A DNA stretch of 64,000 nt from an uncultured Oscillospiraceae bacterium (GCA_910588975.1 CAJUSE010000002.1:1-64000), one strand, 5' to 3'; positions 55,327 to 63,541 are shown, counted from the first letter of the stretch. Notes: a model not told the origin generated them from the letters alone. Numbers and translations: made by a program.

Positions 55327-56049
55327 ATGAGGCTATTTAAAAAGTGGAGAGATAAGGTTGCGGGAAATAGCTGCACAGCGGTGGTGGCCGCCGCCGGCAG
55401 TTCCCGGCGGATGGGCAGCGATAAGCTGCTGTTGCCCCTGGGGGAGATCCCGGTGCTGATCCGCACGTTGCGGGCCTTGGAAAATTGCGGGGAGATCACT
55501 GAGATCATTGTGGTGACTCGAGAAGATTTGATCGTGCCCATAGGCCAGCTGTGCAAGGATGCCGCCCTTGACAAGGTGACGAAAGTGGTAGTGGGTGGAG
55601 CCACTCGCACGGATTCGGTACTGGCTGGCGTCCGGGAGGCCGAGGGTAAGGCACAGCTTATTGCCATCCATGATGCCGCCCGGCCCCTGGTTACGGAGGA
55701 GGTCATCATACAAGCCATAGAGATGGCCCGGGTCCGTGGAGCGGCGGCCCCTGCTGTGCCAGTAAAGGATACGCTAAAGCGGGCGGTGGACGGCGTGGTG
55801 GTGAATACCCCTGATCGGGCTGAACTCTTTGCCGTACAGACGCCTCAGGTTTTTGAACACGGCCTTATTTTGGGCGCATTGGAAAAGGCGGTGGCCGACG
55901 GCGTAGAACTCACCGATGACTGCGCCGCCGTGGAACGGTTGGGGATGTCGGTGTGTCTTGCACCGGGCTCTTATGAGAATATCAAACTGACCACTCCTGA
56001 GGATGTGGCAGTGGCCGAAAGCATTCTGGAAAGGCGGGGAGAGCTATGA
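55327..56049 (+). CDS. ispD: 2-C-methyl-D-erythritol 4-phosphate cytidylyltransferase
   Basis: Third step of the MEP pathway: CTP + MEP to CDP-ME. The 240-residue protein has VVAAAGSSRRMGSDKLLLPLG, IHDAARPLVTEEVI, VPVKDTLKRA and FAVQTPQVFEH. ATG 55327 is preferred because GGGGGAAAG lies upstream. The first 15 residues are a basic extension before the nucleotide-binding core. It overlaps ispF by 4 bases. Confidence 0.94.
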   Translation: MRLFKKWRDKVAGNSCTAVVAAAGSSRRMGSDKLLLPLGEIPVLIRTLRALENCGEITEIIVVTREDLIVPIGQLCKDAALDKVTKVVVGGATRTDSVLAGVREAEGKAQLIAIHDAARPLVTEEVIIQAIEMARVRGAAAPAVPVKDTLKRAVDGVVVNTPDRAELFAVQTPQVFEHGLILGALEKAVADGVELTDDCAAVERLGMSVCLAPGSYENIKLTTPEDVAVAESILERRGEL

Positions 56050-56528
56050 GGATCGGACATGGCTATGATGTCCACCGCTTGGTTGAGGGGCGAAAGCTCA
56101 TTCTTGCCGGAGTGGAGATCCCCTATGAGAAAGGACTGTTGGGCCATTCGGATGCCGACGTGTTGACCCATGCAGTAATGGATGCCCTTTTGGGCGCCTG
56201 TGCCCTGGGGGACATTGGTCATCTCTTTCCCGACAGCGATCCGGTCTATGCCGGGGCAGACAGTCTGCGGCTATTAGATGTTGTGGAAACGCATCTAAAG
56301 GAAAAAGGCTTTACACCTGGAAATGTAGATGTGACCGTTGTGGCGCAAGCGCCCAAGCTGGCTCCTCACGTCCAGACCATGAGGGAGAACCTCTCTGCTC
56401 ATTTGAAAATCCCCATGGATCGGGTGAGTGTCAAGGCTACCACGGAGGAACACCTGGGCTTTACCGGAACCGGGGAGGGCATTGCTGCCCACGCTGTGTG
56501 CCTAGTAGAGGAATTGGATAAGAACTGA
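56046..56528 (+). CDS. ispF: 2-C-methyl-D-erythritol 2,4-cyclodiphosphate synthase
   Basis: Cyclises CDP-ME 2-phosphate in the MEP pathway; a homotrimeric zinc enzyme. The 160-residue protein has RIGHGYDVHRLVEGR (D8, H10), LLGHSDADVLTHAVMDALLGA (H42) and KATTEEHLGFTGTGEGIAAHAV. Translationally coupled to ispD (ATGA). A terminator follows. Confidence 0.95.
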   Translation: MRIGHGYDVHRLVEGRKLILAGVEIPYEKGLLGHSDADVLTHAVMDALLGACALGDIGHLFPDSDPVYAGADSLRLLDVVETHLKEKGFTPGNVDVTVVAQAPKLAPHVQTMRENLSAHLKIPMDRVSVKATTEEHLGFTGTGEGIAAHAVCLVEELDKN

Positions 56529-56542
56529 ACAGGAACGCCTCG

Positions 56543-56583
56543 CCCCTCTCCCGCATAGGATGCGGCGAGAGGGGTATTTTTTG
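56543..56583 (+). terminator. Terminator after ispF
   Basis: CCCCTCTC / GAGAGGGG with inner CCGCAT / ATGCGG pairs, followed by TATTTTTT. Confidence 0.88.
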
Positions 56584-56635
56584 GTCTCCTTGTGAGACGG
56601 CCCCTCTATGGACCGGGAAAGGAAGGGTCATACCA

Positions 56636-56890
56636 ATGGTCTATTATCTCATCGTCTGCCGTTCCCTGACCTACGCCCAACGGACGGAGGCAGTTCTGTC
56701 CCGGGCGGGTATCACCGCCCATATTCTCCGGGCCCCAAAGAGCGTAGACAGCGAAGGTTGTACCCACGGAGTCCGGGTGTCGGAGCGAGATTTGACAGCG
56801 GCTCTTGTGGTGCTTGCCAGGGCAAAGCTTTCCCCAAAGCGTATCTTTGTTTTTGCAAGCGACGGAAGCTATAAGGAGGTGATTTTATGA
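56636..56890 (+). CDS. DUF3343 domain-containing protein
   Basis: An 84-residue protein of the DUF3343 family, with YYLIVCRSLTYAQRTEAVLSRAGI and SEGCTHGVRVSERDL; the C-x-x-G-V/I-R element is the family's conserved site. Members often lie next to cysteine desulfurases or selenium genes and may act as sulfur or selenium carriers, but this is not proven. It overlaps the desulfurase gene by 4 bases. The cysteines at positions 8 and in EGC are candidates for persulfide carriage. Confidence 0.82.
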   Translation: MVYYLIVCRSLTYAQRTEAVLSRAGITAHILRAPKSVDSEGCTHGVRVSERDLTAALVVLARAKLSPKRIFVFASDGSYKEVIL

Positions 56891-58026
56891 TGACCTATTT
56901 GGACAGTGCGGCCACAACAATGCAAAAGCCGGCGACGGTGGAGAGGGCTATGGCTTATGCACTTACCCATATGGCAAGCCCCGGTAGAGGCGGACACGTC
57001 CCTGCTTTGCTGGCTGCCGATACCGCCTTTGCCTGCCGGGAGGCCGCCGCAGAGCTGTTCCACATGGATGACCCGGCTAATGTGGTCTTTACCCAGAATG
57101 CGACCCATGCCCTTAATTTGGCCATCAAGTCGGTGGTGAAGCCGGGGGATACTGTGGTGGTTTCAGGCTATGAGCACAATGCGGTGACAAGACCCCTGAC
57201 TGCTCTGGGATGCCAGATCCGGGTGGCTCGGTCCCCTCTCTTTGAGCCCCAGGTCATCTTGGCCCAGTTTGACCGCCTGATCACCGAGGATGTAGCCTGT
57301 GTGATATGCACCTATGTTTCCAATGTGTTTGGATATATCCTGCCAGTAGAGGAGATCGCTGACCTCTGCCGCAGAAGGGGGGTGCCCTTCATTCTGGATG
57401 CCTCCCAGGGGGCGGGTGCCCTGCCTGTTCACATGGACCGGCTTGGCTGCGCTTATGTGGGTATGCCGGGCCATAAGGGGCTCTATGGCCCTCAGGGTAC
57501 TGGTTTGCTTCTGTGTGGGGAGGGTCAGGAGTCGACCACCCTGCTGGAGGGGGGAACAGGCAGCCTCTCGGCCAGACAGGAGATGCCGGATTTTCTGCCA
57601 GACCGGCTGGAGGCCGGGACTCATAATGTCCCGGGAATTGCAGGGCTGTTGGAGGGGCTGCGCTTCATTCGGCGCAAAGGGGAGGGGACTGTCCTCCGCC
57701 ATGAGCAGGCATTGACCACTCTGGCGGCAGAGAAGCTTTCTGCCATCCCCGGCGTGACGGTATACGCTGCCCCGGATCCGGCTTTGCAGGCCGGCGTTTT
57801 GTCCTTCACGGTGGAGCGCATGGACTGCGAGACGGTAGGGGCAAAGCTGGGCGAGGAGGGCATCGCCGTTCGGGCAGGACTTCACTGTGCTCCTTATGCC
57901 CATGAAAGTGCAGGGACGCTGAAAACAGGTACCGTGCGGGTCAGCTTTTCCGCATTTAACCGCAAAAAGGATGTGGAACGGCTGGTTCAGGTGGTGGGTC
58001 GCCTGGCTGTTCAGACAGAGAAATAA
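56887..58026 (+). CDS. Cysteine desulfurase (class V aminotransferase fold)
   Basis: PLP enzyme that takes sulfur from cysteine. The 379-residue protein has YLDSAATTMQKP, FTQNATHALNLAIKSV, GYEHNAVTRPL, ILDASQGAGALPVHMDRLG, the PLP lysine in GMPGHKGLYGPQGTGLL, and the catalytic cysteine in AVRAGLHCAPYAHE. The RxGxHCAP context is typical of SufS-like group II enzymes. It is coupled to the DUF3343 gene and not to an iscU or sufU gene, so the sulfur acceptor may be the DUF3343 protein. A terminator follows. Confidence 0.9.
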   Translation: MMTYLDSAATTMQKPATVERAMAYALTHMASPGRGGHVPALLAADTAFACREAAAELFHMDDPANVVFTQNATHALNLAIKSVVKPGDTVVVSGYEHNAVTRPLTALGCQIRVARSPLFEPQVILAQFDRLITEDVACVICTYVSNVFGYILPVEEIADLCRRRGVPFILDASQGAGALPVHMDRLGCAYVGMPGHKGLYGPQGTGLLLCGEGQESTTLLEGGTGSLSARQEMPDFLPDRLEAGTHNVPGIAGLLEGLRFIRRKGEGTVLRHEQALTTLAAEKLSAIPGVTVYAAPDPALQAGVLSFTVERMDCETVGAKLGEEGIAVRAGLHCAPYAHESAGTLKTGTVRVSFSAFNRKKDVERLVQVVGRLAVQTEK

Positions 58027-58033
58027 GCCCAAG

Positions 58034-58072
58034 GGGGCCGGCCCCGGGAGTGGGTCGGGCCCCTTATTTTTG
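58034..58072 (+). terminator. Terminator after the desulfurase gene
   Basis: GGGGCCGGCCC / GGGTCGGGCCCC stem (G-T pair included), followed by TTATTTTT. Confidence 0.82.
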
Positions 58073-58144
58073 TCTGGGGGATGGACAAGCTGTTTCCGAA
58101 TAGAAAAAAGGTTATAAATTCAGGAAAAATTCATGCTCTATCCC

Positions 58145-58173
58145 TTGCGTACAAGGAAAAAATCAAGTATAAT
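58145..58173 (+). promoter_or_regulatory. Promoter of cdaA-cdaR
   Basis: TTGCGT (58145-58150), a 17-base spacer, TATAAT (58168-58173). Confidence 0.78.
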
Positions 58174-58222
58174 AATTAAATTGAGGAAGTGAAGAAAAAC
58201 GCAGAGAGAGGAGGGGGCAGAA

Positions 58223-59122
58223 ATGGGTGGATTGACAGCGGCGATCAACTGGGTGCAGGTCTATATCAGCGGGTTCCAGTTGGGGGAGCATATTACAGAC
58301 CTGATAGACATTGCCATCATGGCTGTCCTCATTTATAAGCTTATCGATTTGGTCCAGACCACCAACTCTGGCCGGCTGATGAAGGGGATACTGCTGGTGC
58401 TTGCGGTGCTGGGCATTTCATCTGTGTTTAACCTCTACACCGTCAATTTCCTGCTGAGCAAGGTTCTGGAGATGGGTGTTGTGGCCATCGTGGTTTTATT
58501 TCAGCCTGAACTGCGCAAAATTTTGGAGCAGATGGGCAACAGCTCACTTCGGCAGGTCCTGTCAGTGAGTAAGCAGGGGGACGTTGATGAGCTGGACAAC
58601 GCCATTACCCAGACGGTGGATGCATATACGACGCTTTCCAAGAATAAGACAGGCGCTCTTATGGTCTTTGAGCGGCGCAACCGGCTGGAGGAAGCTATCC
58701 GTACTGGAACGGCGCTGGATACAGTAGTCAATGCCGAGCTACTGCGGAATATCTTTTGGAACAAAGCCCCGCTCCACGATGGAGCGGTCATCGTTCGAGA
58801 TGGACGGATCGTAGGTGCGGGCTGTATGCTCCCCATGTCGGGCAATGTGAATTTGTCCCGGGATCTGGGAATGCGCCATCGGGCCGGCATTGGAGCCAGC
58901 GAACAGACCGATGCCGTGGTGGCCATTGTCTCGGAGGAGACTGGTTCCATCTCGGTGGCTGTGGGTGGAATGCTTAAGCGACACCTGACACCTGAGACCC
59001 TGGAGCGACTCCTGCGCAATGAACTGTTACCTGAAAAGGTGGAGGAAGAAACTACATTTATGACAAAGATCTCCGGCCTGTTGTGGGGGAAGAAGGAGGA
59101 GCGGAAGGATGGAGCAGAATAA
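58223..59122 (+). CDS. cdaA: Diadenylate cyclase CdaA
   Basis: Makes cyclic di-AMP from two ATP. The 299-residue protein has three amino-terminal membrane segments (residues about 30-100) and the DAC domain with the catalytic motifs PLHDGAVIVRDGRIVGAGCMLPMS and MRHRAGIGASEQTDAVVAIVSEETGSISVA. c-di-AMP controls potassium and osmolyte balance and is essential in many Firmicutes. It overlaps cdaR by 14 bases. AGAGGAGGGGG precedes the ATG. Confidence 0.95.
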   Translation: MGGLTAAINWVQVYISGFQLGEHITDLIDIAIMAVLIYKLIDLVQTTNSGRLMKGILLVLAVLGISSVFNLYTVNFLLSKVLEMGVVAIVVLFQPELRKILEQMGNSSLRQVLSVSKQGDVDELDNAITQTVDAYTTLSKNKTGALMVFERRNRLEEAIRTGTALDTVVNAELLRNIFWNKAPLHDGAVIVRDGRIVGAGCMLPMSGNVNLSRDLGMRHRAGIGASEQTDAVVAIVSEETGSISVAVGGMLKRHLTPETLERLLRNELLPEKVEEETTFMTKISGLLWGKKEERKDGAE

Positions 59123-60365
59123 AAAGCGCAAGGCGCTGAATATGGCCCTCTCCGTCCTTATCGCTGTGGTGCTTTGGATGTATGTGGGAGAGACCTGGAA
59201 CCCCGATGACAGCGCCACGTTCCGGGGGCTGACGGTGGAGCCTGTGGGCGAGGAACTGTTGGAAAGCCGGGGCCTTATCATTGTGGGAGATATTCAGCAG
59301 ACCGTCACCCTGAAGGTGGCTGGCCCCCGCAGGAGCATCAGCAGATTGTCCAGTGATCAAATCTCACTGTCGGTAGATGTTTCGGGTGTGCAGCAGCCTG
59401 GGGAATATACCTTGGCCTATCGGGAGAATTTCGATATGCCCGCCGGATTTGGGGCAAGCTCTCTCATTGTGACAGAGCGTTTTCCCGATAATGTGAGCTT
59501 TACTGTGGCACGGAGCAAGAGCAGGAGCATCCCTGTTCGGGGCTTTTTCACCGGTAGTGTGGCCGAGGGCTATCAGGTAGGCGAGTTTGTCTTTTCTCCT
59601 GCAGCGATCAATATCAGTGGAGAGGAAACCCTGGTGGATCAAATCGACTACGCCCGGGTCGCATTGGATCAGCAGAATATGGCAGAGAGCTATCTGGGTG
59701 AGCTGCCCATCTCTCTTGTAACTTATTCTGGTGAGATCATTGACCTGTCGACCACCAATGTTCAATGCAATGTTACCCTGGTCCAGACCCGGCTGCCCAT
59801 TACCCAGCTCAAAGAGGTAAAGCTGTCGGTGGACCTGATTCCCGGCGGCGGTATCAGCAGCGAGGACTTTGACAAGTATGTGGAGTGCAAGATCACACCG
59901 GAGAGCATCATTGTCTCTGGTGAGGAGGATGTACTGGAAGGTTTGCAGGAGATCTCGCTGGCGGATATCGATCTTGCCAAGATATTGGGCAGCAATACCA
60001 TGACGTTCCCCATCCCTCTGGATAGTGAGCTGACTAATGTCAGCGGGATCAGTGAGGCCACGGTGAAGATCACAGTGAAGGGACTCACCACCGCCACTTT
60101 GGAGGTGGACAACATTGAGTTTATCAATAAGCCACAAGGTTATCGGGCTGAGAAGGTAACCACCTCCCGGCAGATACAGATCCGGGGGAGCGAAGAGGCG
60201 GTGGCCTCGGTGACGGCCTCCCAGCTGCGCATTGTGGCTGATTTGGAGAATGTGGTCACAGCCACTGGAACCCAGACAGTTCCCGTTAAGGTCTATTTGG
60301 GTAACCGAAGCGATGTTGGTGTAGTGGGCGAGTACAACATTGTTGTTTCCATTAGCAAAGAATAG
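59109..60365 (+). CDS. cdaR: CdaA regulator CdaR (YbbR-domain protein)
   Basis: Extracytoplasmic regulator of CdaA. The 418-residue protein has an amino-terminal membrane anchor (LNMALSVLIAVVLWMYVG) followed by about four YbbR repeats, recognisable by strands such as VGEELLESRGLIIVGDIQQTVTLKVAGP, SRSIPVRGFFTGSVAEGYQVGEF and NIEFINKPQGYRAEKV. In most Firmicutes glmM follows, but here an rseC-like gene does. AAGGAGGAGCGG precedes the ATG. Confidence 0.92.
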   Translation: MEQNKKRKALNMALSVLIAVVLWMYVGETWNPDDSATFRGLTVEPVGEELLESRGLIIVGDIQQTVTLKVAGPRRSISRLSSDQISLSVDVSGVQQPGEYTLAYRENFDMPAGFGASSLIVTERFPDNVSFTVARSKSRSIPVRGFFTGSVAEGYQVGEFVFSPAAINISGEETLVDQIDYARVALDQQNMAESYLGELPISLVTYSGEIIDLSTTNVQCNVTLVQTRLPITQLKEVKLSVDLIPGGGISSEDFDKYVECKITPESIIVSGEEDVLEGLQEISLADIDLAKILGSNTMTFPIPLDSELTNVSGISEATVKITVKGLTTATLEVDNIEFINKPQGYRAEKVTTSRQIQIRGSEEAVASVTASQLRIVADLENVVTATGTQTVPVKVYLGNRSDVGVVGEYNIVVSISKE

Positions 60366-60379
60366 GGAGAGCGCATTTC

Positions 60380-60805
60380 ATGAGACAGAAAGCACAAGTG
60401 ATCCGTACTGTGAGCCCCGGCTATGTGGAGGTGAAGGTGCGCAGGCAGTCAGCCTGTGCCAGCGCCCACAATTGCGGCTCCTGTGACCACTGCAGTATGA
60501 TGGAAAATGCTCCTGAGGTTATTGTGGTTGCTCAGGATACCCGTGGGGCCTCGGTGGGAGATACCGTCACAGTGGAGAGCGCCAGTTCCCCTGTGCTGGG
60601 AGCTGCGATTATGGTCTATATCGTTCCCGTGTTCCTGTTTTTCCTGGGCTACTTTATCACCGGCGCCTTTCATCAGCCTGAGGCGGTGTCCATTGCCATA
60701 GGGGGTGTGGGGTTTGTGCTGGGAATCTTGTCGGCCAAATTGCTGGACCGGTGGTGGAAGGCTCACGATCCCATCCAGTTTAAGATCGTCTCCATCGAGG
60801 ACTGA
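60380..60805 (+). CDS. RseC/MucC family membrane protein
   Basis: A 141-residue protein with a cysteine motif at 26, 32, 35 and 38 (ACASAHNCGSCDHC), a small beta domain (GDTVTVESA) and two membrane helices (about 73-92 and 98-118). RseC proteins are linked to the SoxR-reducing system and to Rnf-type electron transfer; the Cx5CxxCxxC motif could hold an iron-sulfur cluster. In this genome an rnf operon exists 34 kb away. The gene is 14 bases after cdaR and 2 before the DUF5685 gene, so it is probably co-transcribed. Confidence 0.85.
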   Translation: MRQKAQVIRTVSPGYVEVKVRRQSACASAHNCGSCDHCSMMENAPEVIVVAQDTRGASVGDTVTVESASSPVLGAAIMVYIVPVFLFFLGYFITGAFHQPEAVSIAIGGVGFVLGILSAKLLDRWWKAHDPIQFKIVSIED

Positions 60806-60807
60806 TT

Positions 60808-61683
60808 GTGTTTGGCTATGTCAGGGCCCGAAAGGATACCATGCCAGAAGGGGCCTGGGAGAACTATGAGGCAGTGTACTGCGGGCTGTGCCACACGCTG
60901 AAAGAGCAGTACGGCCAGCGAGCCAGACTGTTTCTCAATTACGACTTTGCCCTTTTGGCCATGCTTCTTGCCCCTGCTGATGCCATGAGGGTCTCGGACT
61001 GTCGGCGGTGTTTCCTTCACCCGGTTCATGGAAAGCCGGCCTGTACCGGTGGATCCTGGTTGGAGTTTGTCGCCGCCGAAAGCATGGTTCTGACCTATTG
61101 GAAGCTGCAAGATGCTGTGGCCGATGAAAAGGGGCCGTCCCAGTTGGGGGGCCGAGGACTGCGCCTATGGCTCAAAAGGGCTTATGAGCGGGCCAGGGCT
61201 GTGTGCCCGGCCTTTGATGAGCAGGTATCTACCCGGTTGAAGGAGCTGCGGGAGTTGGAACAGGCGGGCTGTGCCAGCCTGGACCGGGTGGCTGATCATT
61301 TTGCTTGTATTTTACGCTCTGCCGCACCTGAGACAGGAGAGACAGGCAGAGACAGAGCCATGGGAGAGCTGCTCTATCATCTGGGCCGTTGGATCTATTT
61401 GATCGATGCGGTGGATGATTTGGCGGAGGACAGCCGCCAGGGCCGTTACAATCCGGTTGCGGTTCGCTTTCCCAAGTGGAGCCAGGAGGACAGAGAATAT
61501 CTACGCCGTAGTATGGACCACTCTCTGGCTCTGGCCGGAGCGGCCTTTCAGCTTTTGGCGGACAACGCCTGGACACCTGTAACAGAAAATATTCTCTACG
61601 ATGGTTTACCCAGTGTGGAGGAGTTGGTATTTTCCGGGAAATGGAAAGAGCAACAGAAGAAGCATAGGAGAGAGCATCCATGA
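60808..61683 (+). CDS. DUF5685 family protein with isoprenoid-synthase-like Asp motifs
   Basis: A 291-residue, mostly helical protein of unknown function. Residues 25-28 form CGLC and 65-68 CRRC, with C79 (HPVHGKPAC) close by. Two acidic motifs stand out: QDAVADE at 101-107 and IDAVDDLAEDSRQGRYNP at 199-216. The second closely resembles the D-x-x-x-D/E-D-x-x-x-GR motif of squalene and phytoene synthases, and the first resembles their DxxxD(E) motif. The GTG/TTG-type start at 60808 (TTG) follows the rseC stop by 2 bases; GAGGAC lies upstream. It overlaps the J-domain gene by 4 bases, the usual partner. Enzymatic function is an untested inference. Confidence 0.72.
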   Translation: MFGYVRARKDTMPEGAWENYEAVYCGLCHTLKEQYGQRARLFLNYDFALLAMLLAPADAMRVSDCRRCFLHPVHGKPACTGGSWLEFVAAESMVLTYWKLQDAVADEKGPSQLGGRGLRLWLKRAYERARAVCPAFDEQVSTRLKELRELEQAGCASLDRVADHFACILRSAAPETGETGRDRAMGELLYHLGRWIYLIDAVDDLAEDSRQGRYNPVAVRFPKWSQEDREYLRRSMDHSLALAGAAFQLLADNAWTPVTENILYDGLPSVEELVFSGKWKEQQKKHRREHP

Positions 61684-62294
61684 ACGATCCTTACAGCATT
61701 TTGGGTGTGGACCCAAGCGCCAGCGACGAGGAGGTCAAGCGGGCCTACCGGGAGCTGGCCCGGAAATACCACCCGGACAACTATCAGAATAACCCGTTGG
61801 CAGATTTGGCTGAAGAGAAGATGAAGGAGATCAACGAAGCCTATGATGCCATTACCCGCTCTCGCTCTGGAGGAGGGGGCCAGTCGGGCTATGCCTATCA
61901 GGGCCAGCAACAGCAGCAGTATCAACAGCAATACGCCTATCAGCAGGCCGGCGGTGCTGACAGTCTTTTTGCGCAGGCCCGCCAGTACATCAACATGGGG
62001 GATCTGACCCGGGCAGAGCAGCTGTTGCGTTCGACCGGACAGCACAGCGCTGAGTGGCATTTTCTCTCCGGCCATATCGCCTACCGAAAGGGGTGGCTGG
62101 ATGAGGCGGCCCAACGGTTTCAGACTGCCTGCTCCATGGATCCATCCAATCTGGAATATCGACAGGCATTGGCTATGATGCAGCAAGGTGGGGGAAACTA
62201 CCGCCCTGCAGGTTACCACACCACCACTTGCGACCCCTGCACCACCTGGATGTGTATTTCCTGTATGACTCCGTGGGGTGGACCCTGCTGTTGA
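61680..62294 (+). CDS. J-domain protein with TPR region and cysteine-rich tail
   Basis: A 204-residue protein: a J domain at residues 2-62 with HPD at 31-33 (RKYHPDNYQ), a Q/Y-rich linker (about 66-90), a TPR-like helical region (93-165: SLFAQARQYINMGDLTRAEQLL, WHFLSGHIAYRKGWLDEAAQRFQ), and an end with six cysteines (184, 187, 192, 195, 203, 204: CDPC, CISC, CC). The J domain recruits DnaK. The zinc finger and substrate domains of DnaJ itself are absent. It overlaps the DUF5685 gene by 4 bases, so the two products probably work together. The tail may bind metal. Confidence 0.85.
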   Translation: MNDPYSILGVDPSASDEEVKRAYRELARKYHPDNYQNNPLADLAEEKMKEINEAYDAITRSRSGGGGQSGYAYQGQQQQQYQQQYAYQQAGGADSLFAQARQYINMGDLTRAEQLLRSTGQHSAEWHFLSGHIAYRKGWLDEAAQRFQTACSMDPSNLEYRQALAMMQQGGGNYRPAGYHTTTCDPCTTWMCISCMTPWGGPCC

Positions 62295-62301
62295 GAAGGG
62301 G

Positions 62302-62330
62302 TTTTCAAAAGCTGCTTTTTGTGGTATAAT
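62302..62330 (+). promoter_or_regulatory. Promoter of yicC-remA-gmk
   Basis: TTTTCA (62302-62307), a 17-base spacer, TATAAT (62325-62330) preceded by TGG, giving an extended -10. Confidence 0.7.
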
Positions 62331-62362
62331 CTTATACCTGAATTGGAAAGAGGGGATCGACG

Positions 62363-63247
62363 ATGGTCAAAAGTATGACCGGCTATGGCCGGGGCGAGGC
62401 GACGGAAGAGGGACTAACTGTGACAGTGGAGCTGCGTGCTGTCAATAACCGCTATCTGGATTGCGCCGTAAAAATGCCCCGCACCTATCTCTTCGCCGAA
62501 GATGCTCTAAAGGAACGAATCCAGGCTCAGGTAGGACGTGGTAAGCTGGATGTATACGTCAATATAGCTCATGCCGCCGGTGATGATATGACGGTGACGA
62601 TAAATGAGTCTTTGGCCACAGCCTATGTTGAGGCACTGCGTAAGCTGTTTGCAATCAGTGGAGAAGGTATAAAGGGAAATTACTTTACTACTGATTTGGC
62701 CAGGTTCTCGGATGTGCTTACTGTGGAGAAGAAGGAAGAAGACCCTGAACAGGTCAAAATCCTTCTGTTGGAAGCTCTTGAACAGGCGCTGAACGGCTTT
62801 AACGTTATGCGGGAGCGTGAGGGAGAACGGCTATCCCAGGATATTCTGGAGCGGTGCAAGACCATTGAAGCTCTGGTGAGCCAGGTGGAGGAGCGCTCTC
62901 CCGGTATCGTGGCCGATTATCGGGCCCGGCTTACCGCCAAGCTCCAGGAGATTTTGGGTAACACCCAGATCGATGAAAGTCGAATTCTCACTGAAGCGGC
63001 CATCTATGCTGACAAGGTTGCAGTGGATGAGGAGACAGTGCGGCTACGTAGTCATATTGCGCAGCTGCGGGAGATGTTTGCCCAGGGCGGAGCTGTGGGC
63101 CGCAAGCTGGATTTCCTCATTCAGGAGTTTAACCGGGAGGCCAATACCATCGGTTCCAAGTGTAACGATGTGGAGACCTCCAAAATCGTGGTGGATATCA
63201 AAGCGGAGATCGAAAAGATTAGAGAGCAGGTCCAAAACCTGGAGTGA
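62363..63247 (+). CDS. YicC family endoribonuclease
   Basis: A 294-residue protein starting VKSMTGYGRGEATEEGLTVTVELRAVNNRYLD and ending with FLIQEFNREANTIGSKCNDVETSKIVVDIKAEIEKIREQVQN, the YicC signature. YicC proteins degrade certain small RNAs. The gene comes first in a yicC-remA-gmk order conserved in Firmicutes (yloC-remA-gmk in Bacillus). GAAAGAGGGG precedes the ATG. Confidence 0.92.
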   Translation: MVKSMTGYGRGEATEEGLTVTVELRAVNNRYLDCAVKMPRTYLFAEDALKERIQAQVGRGKLDVYVNIAHAAGDDMTVTINESLATAYVEALRKLFAISGEGIKGNYFTTDLARFSDVLTVEKKEEDPEQVKILLLEALEQALNGFNVMREREGERLSQDILERCKTIEALVSQVEERSPGIVADYRARLTAKLQEILGNTQIDESRILTEAAIYADKVAVDEETVRLRSHIAQLREMFAQGGAVGRKLDFLIQEFNREANTIGSKCNDVETSKIVVDIKAEIEKIREQVQNLE

Positions 63248-63262
63248 CAGGGGTGAGAGAGA

Positions 63263-63541
63263 TTGAAACTGGTCAATGTAGGCTTTGGAAATATGGTCTC
63301 CTGTGAGCGGATTGTGGCCATTGTAGGGCCCGATTCAGCACCCATTAAGCGCATGACCCAGGAGGCCCGGGACGCCGGTGCTCTGATCGATGCCACATAC
63401 GGCAGAAGGACCCGGGCGGTGCTCATCATGGATTCAGGCCACATCATTCTCTCCGCTCTGCAGCCAGAGACAGTTTCGGCCCGCACCAACGGCAGAGAGA
63501 CAGAGGGCGGCGAGACAGAGGAGGTTGAAGAGGATGGCTAA
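63263..63541 (+). CDS. remA: RemA/DUF370 family DNA-binding regulator
   Basis: RemA activates matrix and osmoprotection genes in Bacillus by binding DNA as a ring-shaped oligomer. The 92-residue protein has KLVNVGFGNMVSCERIVAIVGPDSAPIKRM and DATYGRRTRAVLIMDSGHIILSA, nearly the whole family consensus, plus a short acidic tail. The start is TTG 63263 after GGTGAGAGA. It overlaps gmk by 8 bases. Confidence 0.9.
   Translation: MKLVNVGFGNMVSCERIVAIVGPDSAPIKRMTQEARDAGALIDATYGRRTRAVLIMDSGHIILSALQPETVSARTNGRETEGGETEEVEEDG

Noticed and set aside
52599..56528. ispH, ispD and ispF near one another, suggesting one isoprenoid operon.
   Set aside because: A strong terminator follows ispH-rpsA and carD has its own promoter, so ispH is in a different transcript; the clustering is loose.
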